Shown one piece after another: positions 53,307 to 62,009 of a DNA stretch of 64,000 nucleotides (position 1 is the first letter of the stretch; each line of letters opens with the position of its first letter). The stretch spans positions 754,979 to 818,978 of the forward strand of contig JAHLLQ010000003.1 of assembly GCA_020444065.1 (NCBI GenBank), read 5' to 3'. Both the position numbers and the translations under genes were made by a program. The notes under the pieces are model-generated. The model saw nothing but the letters and a program-made list of their open reading frames with translations. It was not told where the DNA came from and made no database searches. The DNA comes from a bacterium (GTDB lineage: Bacteria; Sumerlaeota; Sumerlaeia; SLMS01; JAHLLQ01).

Positions 53307-55586
53307 ATGATGTTGGGAATTCGCAAGATGCTCGGCTTCGGCATCGGCTGCTGCGTTCTTGGCGCATCTGTGTGGGCGCAGCCGCTGACAAATGTCAGCG
53401 TTGCCCCGACGATCGACGGCAGTGCTGCCGAGTGGGGGGCGATCGGCGTATCCGAAAACACCGGGGCAGTCGTGTCGGCCGGCGTGATCGGTTCTCAATA
53501 CCAATGGAACGATCCGACCGGCGATGACACCGGCGATGGCGATTACGCTTACCCCGGTGCCAGCTACGATGGAACGGAAGCCGATATCGGCGCGTTCCGG
53601 ATGAGCTATGATGCGAACAACATCTACTTCCTTCTCGAGGTGGCGGGCGACGCGGAGTTGTACTCCGCCGTCACCACGCGCATGCAAGTCTACATCGATC
53701 GCAGCGACATCGCGGGAACCAGCACGACGAACACCGGCTTACACGTCGCGCACTGGCAAACGATCGATTCTGATTTCGATCCGAGCTTTGAGTGGTCCTA
53801 CGTCGTTTCGAATCGTGGTGGACTTGGTTCGCTCTACGTTTATCAGTGGCCGATCGACACGCCGAGCTATGGCGGCCCAGGCAGCGAATACGAGAGCATC
53901 GCGAATGACCTGATCGAAGTGGCGATTCCCTGGTCGGTGCTCGGTGGGTATCCGACTGGACCGATCACGATGAACCTGGTTGTTGGCACCGGTCTCGGAG
54001 GGGAGTCCAATTTCACTCCGATCGAGATTCCGTACGGCGGATGCGAAAGCCTGGATGGTTCACAGAGCCAGGATGGTGATGCCGATGTCTTTGATCTGAT
54101 CGGCGCCGCGCAAGTCGACCAGGAAGCTGACTTGGCCGGCTGTACCGGCGTTGGCGAAGGACGGCCAATCATTACCCATAGCATCGTCAGTGTTCCGCTA
54201 TACCCACAGCAGAATCTCTCACTCGCCGCCGCGGACATCTTCTGGGCGAATGACTTCGTGCGCGCCTCGTTTTCCGAGCCGGCGACAGTCGCCACCGCCA
54301 CGGATCCTGCCAATTGGTCGATCGCTGACGCCAATCCCAATGATATCACAGTGACCAACGTGGAAGTTGGTACCGGCACCGAGGAAGACAACCTGTTTCT
54401 GACGCTCAGTCGCCCAATCACCGCAGCGGACGAGGCTGCCGGTGTGCGCCTGGTTGCTTCATCCGCTATTGAGGCAGTCTCCGGCGCACCGATGGGGACG
54501 CAGAACTCCGATCAACTGGCCTTTGCGGAGATCATCGATGTGACGATCGATGCCTCCGGAAATCGCCAGAACTTCCTGCCCGATCCTTTCATTCGTGGCT
54601 CGTGGAACGAGTGGGCGAATCCCGGCTGGCCACTTGCCGACGGAATGGATCCTTATCCGGATGTTCCCGGCGACCAGACCGAGTCGTCCGATATCGCCGG
54701 TGACAAAGTCTATCGCGGCCGCGTATTCACGAGCGCTGGGTTGCTCGACCAGTTCGGCGATCCGCAGCGCTACCGGATCGAATCCAATTACGATTTTGGT
54801 GGTTTCATGCGACCGTTGAACATCGGTTACTGGGGGAACTCGGCGAACAAGAATTTCGATGGGCTCTGCCAGACCAATTCCATCCTGGTCGTGGATGACA
54901 TCGACAATCGCGTGATCTGCAACTCGATCGACGTCGAATTGAATCTCGCTATTCCCACTTTCTTCTTCATGGATGAAGCACAAGCCACTACGTCGACCAT
55001 CTTTGTCGAAGCCGGACCCACATACGGCGGCGACAATGCGATTCCGGACGCCAGCGGCGATCTGCCCGGTGAGCGCGATGTGATGGGTGCGCACGAGATG
55101 ACCTACGCCGGCAAGGATGCAGACTTCTACTATTACACCACAACGGTGACCTACGAGGCCGGCATGCCCGATGTCTCCGGTTTTCGGTTTGGCGTCCGTG
55201 TTCCCGTCTATGGCGATTACCCGGAATATCAGTGGGACTTCACTGCGGCGGAGTATTCGCCGGCGCCGACGAATGTGGACAATTACAGCTACAATGGACA
55301 CATCCATCGCCTGCACACGACCGCTGGATGGCACTCCTCAGGTCGCGTGCTGAACATGACGTTCAGGGAGCCCAGCTTCGATGTTCCCACCGTCATGCCG
55401 GAGCCGCCCATCGGCGACCAGAACGCAGATGGAAAGGTGTCGCTTCTGGAAATCAACGCGGTGCTGATCGGCTTCCGAGGTCTGGGGCCCGTCCCATCCA
55501 GCGCCGATCGGAGCCCAATCGACGGTATGCTCAGCGTCGATGAACTGAATGCGGCCATCCTCTCGTACCGCGCCACGGCATACTAA
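53307..55586 (+). CDS. Secreted protein with glucodextranase-C-like module and dockerin-like tail
   Basis: 759 residues. Signal peptide at 1-25 (IGCCVLGASVWA). The N-terminal ~240 residues open with a short PTIDGSAAEW phrase, then WNDPTGDDTGDGDYAYPGAS and DIGAFRMSYDANNIYFLLEV. That pattern resembles the C-terminal carbohydrate-binding module of glucodextranase and pullulanases (CBM9/DOMON-like beta sandwich). A second domain near 300-410 has a cadherin-like look (DFVRASFSEPATVATATDPA). The remainder (FLPDPFIRGSWNEWANPGWP) resembles starch-binding style sandwiches. Unlike its neighbours it lacks a long Pro-Thr linker. It ends in the shared tail starting GDQNADGKVSLLEIN and closing AILSYRATAY. 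GGGAGGG lies seven bases upstream of the ATG. No catalytic residues were found; a binding role is likely. Confidence 0.85.
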   Translation: MMLGIRKMLGFGIGCCVLGASVWAQPLTNVSVAPTIDGSAAEWGAIGVSENTGAVVSAGVIGSQYQWNDPTGDDTGDGDYAYPGASYDGTEADIGAFRMSYDANNIYFLLEVAGDAELYSAVTTRMQVYIDRSDIAGTSTTNTGLHVAHWQTIDSDFDPSFEWSYVVSNRGGLGSLYVYQWPIDTPSYGGPGSEYESIANDLIEVAIPWSVLGGYPTGPITMNLVVGTGLGGESNFTPIEIPYGGCESLDGSQSQDGDADVFDLIGAAQVDQEADLAGCTGVGEGRPIITHSIVSVPLYPQQNLSLAAADIFWANDFVRASFSEPATVATATDPANWSIADANPNDITVTNVEVGTGTEEDNLFLTLSRPITAADEAAGVRLVASSAIEAVSGAPMGTQNSDQLAFAEIIDVTIDASGNRQNFLPDPFIRGSWNEWANPGWPLADGMDPYPDVPGDQTESSDIAGDKVYRGRVFTSAGLLDQFGDPQRYRIESNYDFGGFMRPLNIGYWGNSANKNFDGLCQTNSILVVDDIDNRVICNSIDVELNLAIPTFFFMDEAQATTSTIFVEAGPTYGGDNAIPDASGDLPGERDVMGAHEMTYAGKDADFYYYTTTVTYEAGMPDVSGFRFGVRVPVYGDYPEYQWDFTAAEYSPAPTNVDNYSYNGHIHRLHTTAGWHSSGRVLNMTFREPSFDVPTVMPEPPIGDQNADGKVSLLEINAVLIGFRGLGPVPSSADRSPIDGMLSVDELNAAILSYRATAY

Positions 55587-55610
55587 GTCTTTTGATTCCA
55601 GCTTCCTATA

Positions 55611-55650
55611 CGCCCCGGCCATCATTTGCGAGAAAGCCGGGGCGGCCTTC
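55611..55650 (+). terminator. Terminator of the glucodextranase-C-like protein gene
   Basis: CGCCCCGGC and GCCGGGGCG pair perfectly across a 16-base loop, about 25 bases after the stop, followed by GCCTTCTGCC. The long loop and poor T-run make it average. The rest of 55587-55818 shows nothing. Confidence 0.6.
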
Positions 55651-55818
55651 TGCCACCAATCCTCCGCCTCGCCCTCAGGGTCTGATCATTGGACGTTACC
55701 CGGAATGAAGGCTCGGCGTTGACGCCCCGGTTCGAGTGCTCGACACTTGATAGTTGAGAACTTGTCCCGGCCTCCGGGGCCACAGAATTTCTTGCGCCCC
55801 CAACGCCGCCGGGAATAA

Positions 55819-57807
55819 ATGGAACCAAACGACAAGGAAGAGGCGGACAACACGCTTATGAACGCATGGAATGCGAGCTTCAGTCGACGGGCGGTAGTTC
55901 GGGCTGCAGCGACACTGGCCCTGCTCGGGATTCTCCTGGCCTTGCCGGTCCTCACGCATGCCGCCAAGATCATCCTCAAGAATGGCGAGGTGATCGAAGG
56001 CCACATCATCTCCGAGACTGAACAAATCGTCACCGTCCAGACCTTGAAGCTGACGATACCTCTGGATCGATCACGGATCGCCTCGATCGAGCGAGGCAGC
56101 AGCTCGGTCTACGAGAAGCAGATGGGCGACGAAGCGCTCCAGTTGGAGAACTACGAAGAGGCGATCGCACATTATGAGAAAGCGATGGCTCTTGGGGGCA
56201 ACGGTTCGGAACTGATGGATCTGATCAATCAGGCCCGTCGAGCCCAGGAAGACATCGAGCTGGCTCAATACGCAGATCAAGTCAATGCGGCGCGGAAGCT
56301 CCTCGATGACGGAGATATTTCTCACGCCCAGATAGCACTCGAGGAGCTTCAAAGGACGATCCCTGAGACTGAAGAAGCCTACGCGATTGTCCTTCGTCTA
56401 CTGGCACGCAGCCATTACATGCAGGCCCAGGAACTGCGCGATTCGATCGACTACATCGGTGCCGAGCACCAGCTTCAACTGGCCCGCGAGTTGGATCCGG
56501 ACAACGCATCCATCTACATCGAGCTGGGAGATCTGAATGCGCTCAGTTCGCGTACGCATCGCCAGGCAATCCAGTATTTCCAGAGAGGGCTTCAGCTTGG
56601 CTCGAAGTCACTGACACCTGCCGAGAAGATGCGCGTCGGTTTCCGCCTTGGCGAGTTGTTCCGGACGATCGGCGATCACGCCCGCGCCGTGCATTACTTC
56701 CAGATCGTCTACAACATCGATCCTCGCTACAAGCCCCACCTCGAAGAGAACCTCGTCACCGAATACAAGGAATTAGCAGACAGCGCCGAGGCGACCGATC
56801 GTTCACGGGCTGTGGAAGCACTGAAGCGTGCTCTTGCCGTTCGTCCGTTCAGTGCAGACCTGCGCTACGCTCTTGCCAATAACCTGCAGCAGATGGACGA
56901 GACCGACGCTGCCATCGAGCAATATCAGAGGCTGCTGGAAGTCGATCCAGGGTACCGCCGCGCCAACTACAATCTGGCTCTCTGCTACATGCGCAAAGGC
57001 GAGATTCTGAAAGCGCGCGATTCCTTCGAGAAGGAAATCGAGTTCTACCCTTCGCACTACGAATCGCTCGTCGAATTGGGCGACATCGCGATGCGTGCCG
57101 GCGACCTTGAAGTTGCCAAGGGGTATTTTGAATCCGCGCACGAAAACGAACCGGAGCGCACGCAGGCGACAATCTCACTGGCAAAGATCGAACGCCAGCT
57201 CGAGAATCTGGAAGACTCTCGCGCCCTTGTGCAGGAAGTCCTTCGTCTTTCTCCAAACGATCGTGACGCGAACCTGGAGATGGGGCGCATCCTGCGCGAC
57301 GAGAAAGACTACCAGGGCGCGACTCGGTTCTTCACGAATGTCGTGAAGCTGCTCGAGAAATCCGATGCAAAGGAATCCGAAGAAGGGCGCCAGTTGATGG
57401 CAGATGCCTTGATTGCCCGCGGCGAGGTTCGTCTTCTGACCACAGGCCCTGGTACCGCGACCGGCGACTTCCGGGAAGCGCTCGAAATCTATCCCGACTA
57501 CGCCGATGCCTACTATAAGATCGGCGAAGCCTATAAGAAGAAGTACGCCTCCTCGAAGACCGTATCGGACTTGAAGAGCGCGGAAGAGAATATGCTGAAG
57601 GCACGCGAGATCGATCCGAAGAATCCGGAGTACGCGCTCGGCCTCGGCATTCTCTATCACCAGAGCCTGGCCTCCGCAGACGACGAGAACAAGGCCGAGT
57701 ACATGGAGAAAGCCGTCAAGAACTACAGAGATTATATTTCGAACGGCGGTCGCGATGCCGATACCGTGCGCAATTGGATCAAGGAATCGGGAGGAGGCCA
57801 GTCCTGA
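55819..57807 (+). CDS. TPR-repeat protein with N-terminal beta domain
   Basis: 662 residues. A cytoplasmic N-terminus, a membrane or signal helix (residues 27-48, AAATLALLGILLALPVLTHA), then a small beta domain KIILKNGEVIEGHIISETEQ to about residue 93 that resembles the C-terminal domain of the protein at 13856. At least ten TPR motifs follow from about 100 to 640, with phrases such as ALQLENYEEAIAHYEKAMAL and YADAYYKIGEAYKKKY. TPRs form a scaffold for protein partners, probably in the periplasm. Two starts are possible, ATG at 55819 and ATG at 55858; no ribosome site is decisive. The stop overlaps the lipoprotein ATG by one base (TGATG), so the two are coupled. Confidence 0.85.
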   Translation: MEPNDKEEADNTLMNAWNASFSRRAVVRAAATLALLGILLALPVLTHAAKIILKNGEVIEGHIISETEQIVTVQTLKLTIPLDRSRIASIERGSSSVYEKQMGDEALQLENYEEAIAHYEKAMALGGNGSELMDLINQARRAQEDIELAQYADQVNAARKLLDDGDISHAQIALEELQRTIPETEEAYAIVLRLLARSHYMQAQELRDSIDYIGAEHQLQLARELDPDNASIYIELGDLNALSSRTHRQAIQYFQRGLQLGSKSLTPAEKMRVGFRLGELFRTIGDHARAVHYFQIVYNIDPRYKPHLEENLVTEYKELADSAEATDRSRAVEALKRALAVRPFSADLRYALANNLQQMDETDAAIEQYQRLLEVDPGYRRANYNLALCYMRKGEILKARDSFEKEIEFYPSHYESLVELGDIAMRAGDLEVAKGYFESAHENEPERTQATISLAKIERQLENLEDSRALVQEVLRLSPNDRDANLEMGRILRDEKDYQGATRFFTNVVKLLEKSDAKESEEGRQLMADALIARGEVRLLTTGPGTATGDFREALEIYPDYADAYYKIGEAYKKKYASSKTVSDLKSAEENMLKAREIDPKNPEYALGLGILYHQSLASADDENKAEYMEKAVKNYRDYISNGGRDADTVRNWIKESGGGQS

Positions 57808-58739
57808 TGCGACTGTCGCTTCCTTCGAACTTTCTGGCCCGCCCGAGTTTCTCGGCGGGCCTCTTCCTTCTTGGGCTGATTGCGCTCCTTGTCGGTTGTG
57901 CGGGACAGAAGTATCCGCCCTACTCGCCACACGAGAATGTGCTATCTATCGCGGCAGAGTTTGAACTTCTTGCCGCCCGCGATCCCTACGAAGATGGCCC
58001 TGCAGAAGAGCTGACCGGACAGAACATCGCTCGTGCGACGCTCGTGCGTCTGGCGAATTACCAATCACTGCATCCCGAACGGTTCACACCGGAAGTGGCA
58101 GTGTTGAAGGCGCGCGCGTACGAGTGGCTCGGCGATCTGGAGAGCGCGCGCGCGAACTACGCCGACGCGGCCGAGTTCGACACTGAATTGCGCGATGAAT
58201 GTCTGCGTCGCATCGATGTTCTCGATGAACTGATCGCAACCAGTCGCCTCGCCTTGCCCGGCGCCAGCCTGGAACAGTACATCCTGGATCTTCGCACGCA
58301 GGCAAAGGCCTACGCCGATTACGCCACACAAACGGAAGACCCTTTTGCGGCAGCACTGGCACGTCGCGCGGCGGAGCAGGCCGAGGTCGACCGAGCGGAG
58401 CTCCTTGCGTCGAATCGTTGGATTCTTCCGGATGGCGAGAACCAGGCGCTCGAAGCTCTGAACGATCTCGTCAACGATCACCGCCGATCGTGTCGAGCCC
58501 TTGAGCACGCACTTCGCCTCGCGCGATTCCATCGGAGTCTGGCAGAGGAAGAACTGCGTCTTCATCCCCCCACGACGCTCGGTTTCGATGCCGATCGATT
58601 CGCCGAGAATCTGAATCGCGCGCGCGACATTCTGTATCGCGTCAGCCAGGCGGACGGCCGACCGGAACGATTACTCGCCTCGCATGAATTGGATACGGTG
58701 ATTGCGCTGGGTGAACTGACCGCTGCTCAGGCAGATTGA
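57807..58739 (+). CDS. Lipoprotein with helical repeats, partner of the TPR protein
   Basis: 310 residues from the ATG at 57807 (an in-frame ATG 33 bases upstream is inside the TPR gene). The N-terminus has a signal with lipobox LLGLIALLVGCAGQ, so the mature protein would be anchored through Cys. Helical repeats follow (VAVLKARAYEWLGDLESARA and NYADAAEFDTELRDECLRRI resemble TPR units), then long amphipathic helices to the end. It shares one base with the TPR gene stop. The family is unknown; it is likely part of the same envelope assembly. Its TGA abuts the stop of the convergent GT4 gene at 58740. Confidence 0.8.
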   Translation: MRLSLPSNFLARPSFSAGLFLLGLIALLVGCAGQKYPPYSPHENVLSIAAEFELLAARDPYEDGPAEELTGQNIARATLVRLANYQSLHPERFTPEVAVLKARAYEWLGDLESARANYADAAEFDTELRDECLRRIDVLDELIATSRLALPGASLEQYILDLRTQAKAYADYATQTEDPFAAALARRAAEQAEVDRAELLASNRWILPDGENQALEALNDLVNDHRRSCRALEHALRLARFHRSLAEEELRLHPPTTLGFDADRFAENLNRARDILYRVSQADGRPERLLASHELDTVIALGELTAAQAD

Positions 58740-59903
58740 TCAAACGATTCCCGCAAACGCATCGTAGGTCTTCCGGGCGCATTCCGGCCACGTATAGAGC
58801 CGCGCGCGTTCGAGTCCGCGCGCACGGTACTCGCGCCGCAGCGCCGGATCGCTCCAGAAGCGCTTCAAGCCCGACGACATATCTTCGACATTCCAGGGAT
58901 CGACAAGAATCGCCGCTTCGCCGGCGATCTCCGCCATTGACGAGCAGTTGCTCGTCACAACCGGCGTGCCGCAAGCCATCGATTCCGTGATCGGAAGGCC
59001 GAAGCCTTCGGTGAAGGAAGGAAGCACCGCCGTGCTGGCGTTTTCGTAGAGGGCTGGCATGAACTCGTCTTCCACGTATCCCAGTTCATGGACGACACTG
59101 CCGAGAGAGTTGCGCTCGATCGCGGCGGCGACTTTGTCGTAGCCCGTGCCGCGTTTGCCCGCGAGCACCAGGTGCATGTCATCGCACCCCATCGCTCTCG
59201 CGCGAGCGACAGCCTCCACAAGGCGCGGCACATTCTTGTGCGATGTCAATGTCCCGAGGAAGAACACATAGCGCTGCGGCAGGTTTGGGAAGCGCTCCAG
59301 CAGCGCGTTGAACCGATCGCTGTGCCCTTCGCGATCCGCACCGACGAAGAAACGCTCGTCCGTGCCGATCGGGATGACCTGGATTCGCGATGGATCAGCA
59401 TTGCCAAAATATATGATGTCGTCGCGAGAGGCTTCGCTGTCGGTCAGAATCAAGTCGGCAACCTTGATCGTGCGACGCGTCCAGCGGTGCCAGTAGATTC
59501 GCCGCGCGGGCGTCAGAAAATCCGGATGACGGAAGAACGTCATATCGTGGATTGTTACAACATTCGGCACGCCGCTACGGCGCGGCGGCAGGAAGTTGGA
59601 CGGCCCAAAGAAGAGGCTCGGCTTCTTGGCGCGAATCACATCGTTCAGGTAGATCCATTCCTCGATGCGGCGTGCCATGACGTTGTTCCAAGGACGCCCC
59701 CACACGATCTGGGAGTAGTTCTCCTTCCCCTCGATGCGAAACGATTCCCGATTGATTGGTGAACAGACTCCGAGAATCTGAGGGCGTTCGGGAAGATCGA
59801 GAAGGGCGCGCGCAAGGCAGAGCGAGTAGTAGCCGGAACCCGTCAGCGTGCGTTGCGCATGCAGCAGATTCATCATGATCCGAAGCGGAGCGCGCGGAGA
59901 CAT
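58740..59903 (-). CDS. Glycosyltransferase family 4 (GT-B fold)
   Basis: 387 residues. The N-terminal Rossmann domain starts LRIMMNLLHAQRTLTGSGYY and includes VVTIHDMTFFRHPDFLTPAR. The C-terminal domain has RYVFFLGTLTSHKNVPRLVE, VHELGYVEDEFMPALYENAS and the nucleotide-sugar motif FTEGFGLPITESMACGTPVV (E-x7-E). This is the usual retaining GT4 layout for polysaccharide or lipopolysaccharide sugars; the donor is unknown. The start ATG at 59901-59903 shares one base with the GT2 stop (TGATG); the frame is open further upstream but that is GT2 sequence. Last gene of the lpxA-GT2-GT4 run. Confidence 0.92.
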   Translation of the reverse strand: MSPRAPLRIMMNLLHAQRTLTGSGYYSLCLARALLDLPERPQILGVCSPINRESFRIEGKENYSQIVWGRPWNNVMARRIEEWIYLNDVIRAKKPSLFFGPSNFLPPRRSGVPNVVTIHDMTFFRHPDFLTPARRIYWHRWTRRTIKVADLILTDSEASRDDIIYFGNADPSRIQVIPIGTDERFFVGADREGHSDRFNALLERFPNLPQRYVFFLGTLTSHKNVPRLVEAVARARAMGCDDMHLVLAGKRGTGYDKVAAAIERNSLGSVVHELGYVEDEFMPALYENASTAVLPSFTEGFGLPITESMACGTPVVTSNCSSMAEIAGEAAILVDPWNVEDMSSGLKRFWSDPALRREYRARGLERARLYTWPECARKTYDAFAGIV

Positions 59904-60940
59904 CAGGACTTCCTGCCGTGCGTGCGATTCCATCGACGAACGCCTGGCGCTTCCGGCCGCGGGCGGTCCTCGGGGTACAATGTCGGGTTGTTGTATCGAT
60001 ACATCGCCAGCACTCGGCGCACGGACTCGAGTCGTTCGCTCTCGCGTCCGAGCATGTGAATCGGCAGTCGCATCAGCATGTCCAGCACCACCGCGTACCG
60101 CAGTGCCTTTGCCGGCACGCCGTGCAGGTGCTTGTGCATATACATCAGCAGACTGCGGTAGAGCCGTCGGAAGGCAAACTCGGGGCTGTGTCGCGACGAC
60201 GTTCCGTGGTGATGCACGATACGCCATTGTGGCAGGTGGGCGATGCGGTAACCGGCATCACGAATACGCCGGCACCAATCCACATCTTCGCCGTACATGA
60301 AGTATGTTGGGTCCAGGCCACCAATTTCTTCTGCAACAGGCCGCGGAACCATCAGGCACGCGCCCATCAACCACTCGACATAGATTGGTCGCGCCTTGCG
60401 GCTGCGCAGGCGGCGGACATGCAGTGCCTTGCGGATGCGCAGCACCAGCGGGCTGATCAATGAATGCGTTCCCCAGTACGACCACCACGAGGGCTCGCGA
60501 TGGTAACTGTTCTGCGGCAGACCATCTCCATGCAGCAGCGTGCAACCGGCTGCGCCGACGCGCGGGTGCTTCTTCAGGAATTCGATCATTCCTGCCAAGG
60601 CCTTCGAATTCGCTTCACAGTCCGGGTTGAGCAAGAGAAGGTAGTCGCCCGTGGCCGCGGCAAGGCCCTGGTTGCAGGCCTGGGCGAAACCGAGATTCTC
60701 GTCGTTGCGAATCAGGTGCACCCACGGAAACTGCTTCGCGATCGCGTCGGCCGTTCCATCCTCGGAGGCATTGTCGATCGCCAGGACCTCGATTTCAAAG
60801 TCCAACGCCTCGCGTGCTTTCTCCACGGCCCCGAAGAACGAAGGCACATCGTCGCGGCTGTTCCAGAAGATCGTAATGATCGACAGGAGCGGCGCAGACT
60901 GCGGATTCGGGTCGGGAACTGGGGAGCGGGAAGCATTCAT
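59903..60940 (-). CDS. Glycosyltransferase family 2, rhamnosyltransferase-like
   Basis: 345 residues, GT-A fold. Nucleotide-sugar and metal motifs: SIITIFWNSRDDVPSFFGAV, VLAIDNASEDGTADAIA, NLGFAQACNQGLAAATGDYL, the LLLLNPDCEAN DXD-like site, and WLMGACLMVPRPVAEEIGGL with FFMYGEDVDWCRR-type acid motif read here as YFMYGEDVDWCRRIRDAGY. This matches the WbbL/RfbF-like rhamnosyltransferases. It starts 36 bases after lpxA ends and its stop overlaps the GT4 start. Confidence 0.92.
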   Translation of the reverse strand: MNASRSPVPDPNPQSAPLLSIITIFWNSRDDVPSFFGAVEKAREALDFEIEVLAIDNASEDGTADAIAKQFPWVHLIRNDENLGFAQACNQGLAAATGDYLLLLNPDCEANSKALAGMIEFLKKHPRVGAAGCTLLHGDGLPQNSYHREPSWWSYWGTHSLISPLVLRIRKALHVRRLRSRKARPIYVEWLMGACLMVPRPVAEEIGGLDPTYFMYGEDVDWCRRIRDAGYRIAHLPQWRIVHHHGTSSRHSPEFAFRRLYRSLLMYMHKHLHGVPAKALRYAVVLDMLMRLPIHMLGRESERLESVRRVLAMYRYNNPTLYPEDRPRPEAPGVRRWNRTHGRKS

Positions 60941-60976
60941 GCAGCGGGTTTGGTCGAGACGGAGAGCAAGAGGTCC

Positions 60977-61822
60977 TTATTCGACACCATCATCCTCCGT
61001 CCAATTCTCCACACCGTACTCGCGACTGCGGCCGCTCATCAGGCCGCGCTTCGACGGAGCGCTGCAGAAGTCCACCAGATACTTCAACTCTTCGGGCATC
61101 GGCTCCTGCTTCGCTTCCCATTCCTCGCACACGGCTCGCAGCGCGTGGGGAACCGATAGGCCGGAGCGGAAGATATTCCGGAAGGCCTGGCGAATCGCCA
61201 ACCGAGTCTGGCCCGAAACGCCGGCGCGACGGAGGCCGATTACGTTGACCCCAGTCAGGAATCCGAAGCCACCCTTCACCGTCATGAACGGCGGGACATC
61301 CTTGCTGATGCCCGCATGGCCACCGGCCATAGCACCCTTGCCGATTCGACAGAACTGGTGCACGGCGACCATGCCGGACAGGAAAACGCGATCCTCTACG
61401 ACGACGTGCCCGGCCAGGGCCGAGAAACTTGCCAGCACGACATGATTGCCCACGTGGCAGTCGTGGGCCACATGGGCAGTCGCCATCATGAAATTGTGAT
61501 TTCCGATGATCGTATTGTTGCCCTCGTGGATCGCGCGGTGAATCTGGGCGAACTCGCGGATCTCGTTATCGTCGCCGATGATCACACCCGTATTCAGGGT
61601 GCGATCGAATCCGACGAACTGGGGCTCGTGCCCGATCACCGTGTGATAATGAATGCGGTTGCGCTTGCCGATCTTGGTATTGGGGCCGATCACCGTGCCG
61701 GCCATGATTTCCGTACCCTCGCCGATTTCCACATTGGCGTCGACGATCACATTGGGACCGATTTCTACGCTCTCATGGATGACGGCCGAGGAGTCGATGA
61801 TTGCACTGGGATGAATTGCCAT
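60977..61822 (-). CDS. lpxA: UDP-N-acetylglucosamine O-acyltransferase LpxA
   Basis: 281 residues. LpxA transfers a 3-hydroxyacyl chain from ACP to UDP-GlcNAc, the first step of lipid A. Left-handed hexapeptide repeats run through the first ~190 residues (ESVEIGPNVIVDANVEIGEG and IMAGTVIGPNTKIGKRNRIH). The catalytic His of the AHVAHDC motif is present in FMMATAHVAHDCHVGNH, with HQFCRIGKGAMAGGHAGISK after it. The C-terminal helical region is present (NVIGLRRAGVSGQTRLAIRQ). Start ATG with AGGA seven bases upstream; an ORF extension to 61888 is unsupported. lpxD, fabZ and lpxB are not adjacent. Confidence 0.95.
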   Translation of the reverse strand: MAIHPSAIIDSSAVIHESVEIGPNVIVDANVEIGEGTEIMAGTVIGPNTKIGKRNRIHYHTVIGHEPQFVGFDRTLNTGVIIGDDNEIREFAQIHRAIHEGNNTIIGNHNFMMATAHVAHDCHVGNHVVLASFSALAGHVVVEDRVFLSGMVAVHQFCRIGKGAMAGGHAGISKDVPPFMTVKGGFGFLTGVNVIGLRRAGVSGQTRLAIRQAFRNIFRSGLSVPHALRAVCEEWEAKQEPMPEELKYLVDFCSAPSKRGLMSGRSREYGVENWTEDDGVE

Positions 61823-62009
61823 CGCGTGTCCTACTGGATCTGGGGAAATAGCCATCAAACAAGCCGCCGGCCGCCCGTCCGCCCACACGCGGCCAACCCA
61901 TGATGGCTAGGCCATCGCAGGCAGCGGGGTCAACTCCGCTCTGGCCCGGGATAGAGAATGGCTACGGGAGTAAATCGGGAGCTTGGACGGGGGCGCCAGC
62001 CAGCACCTG

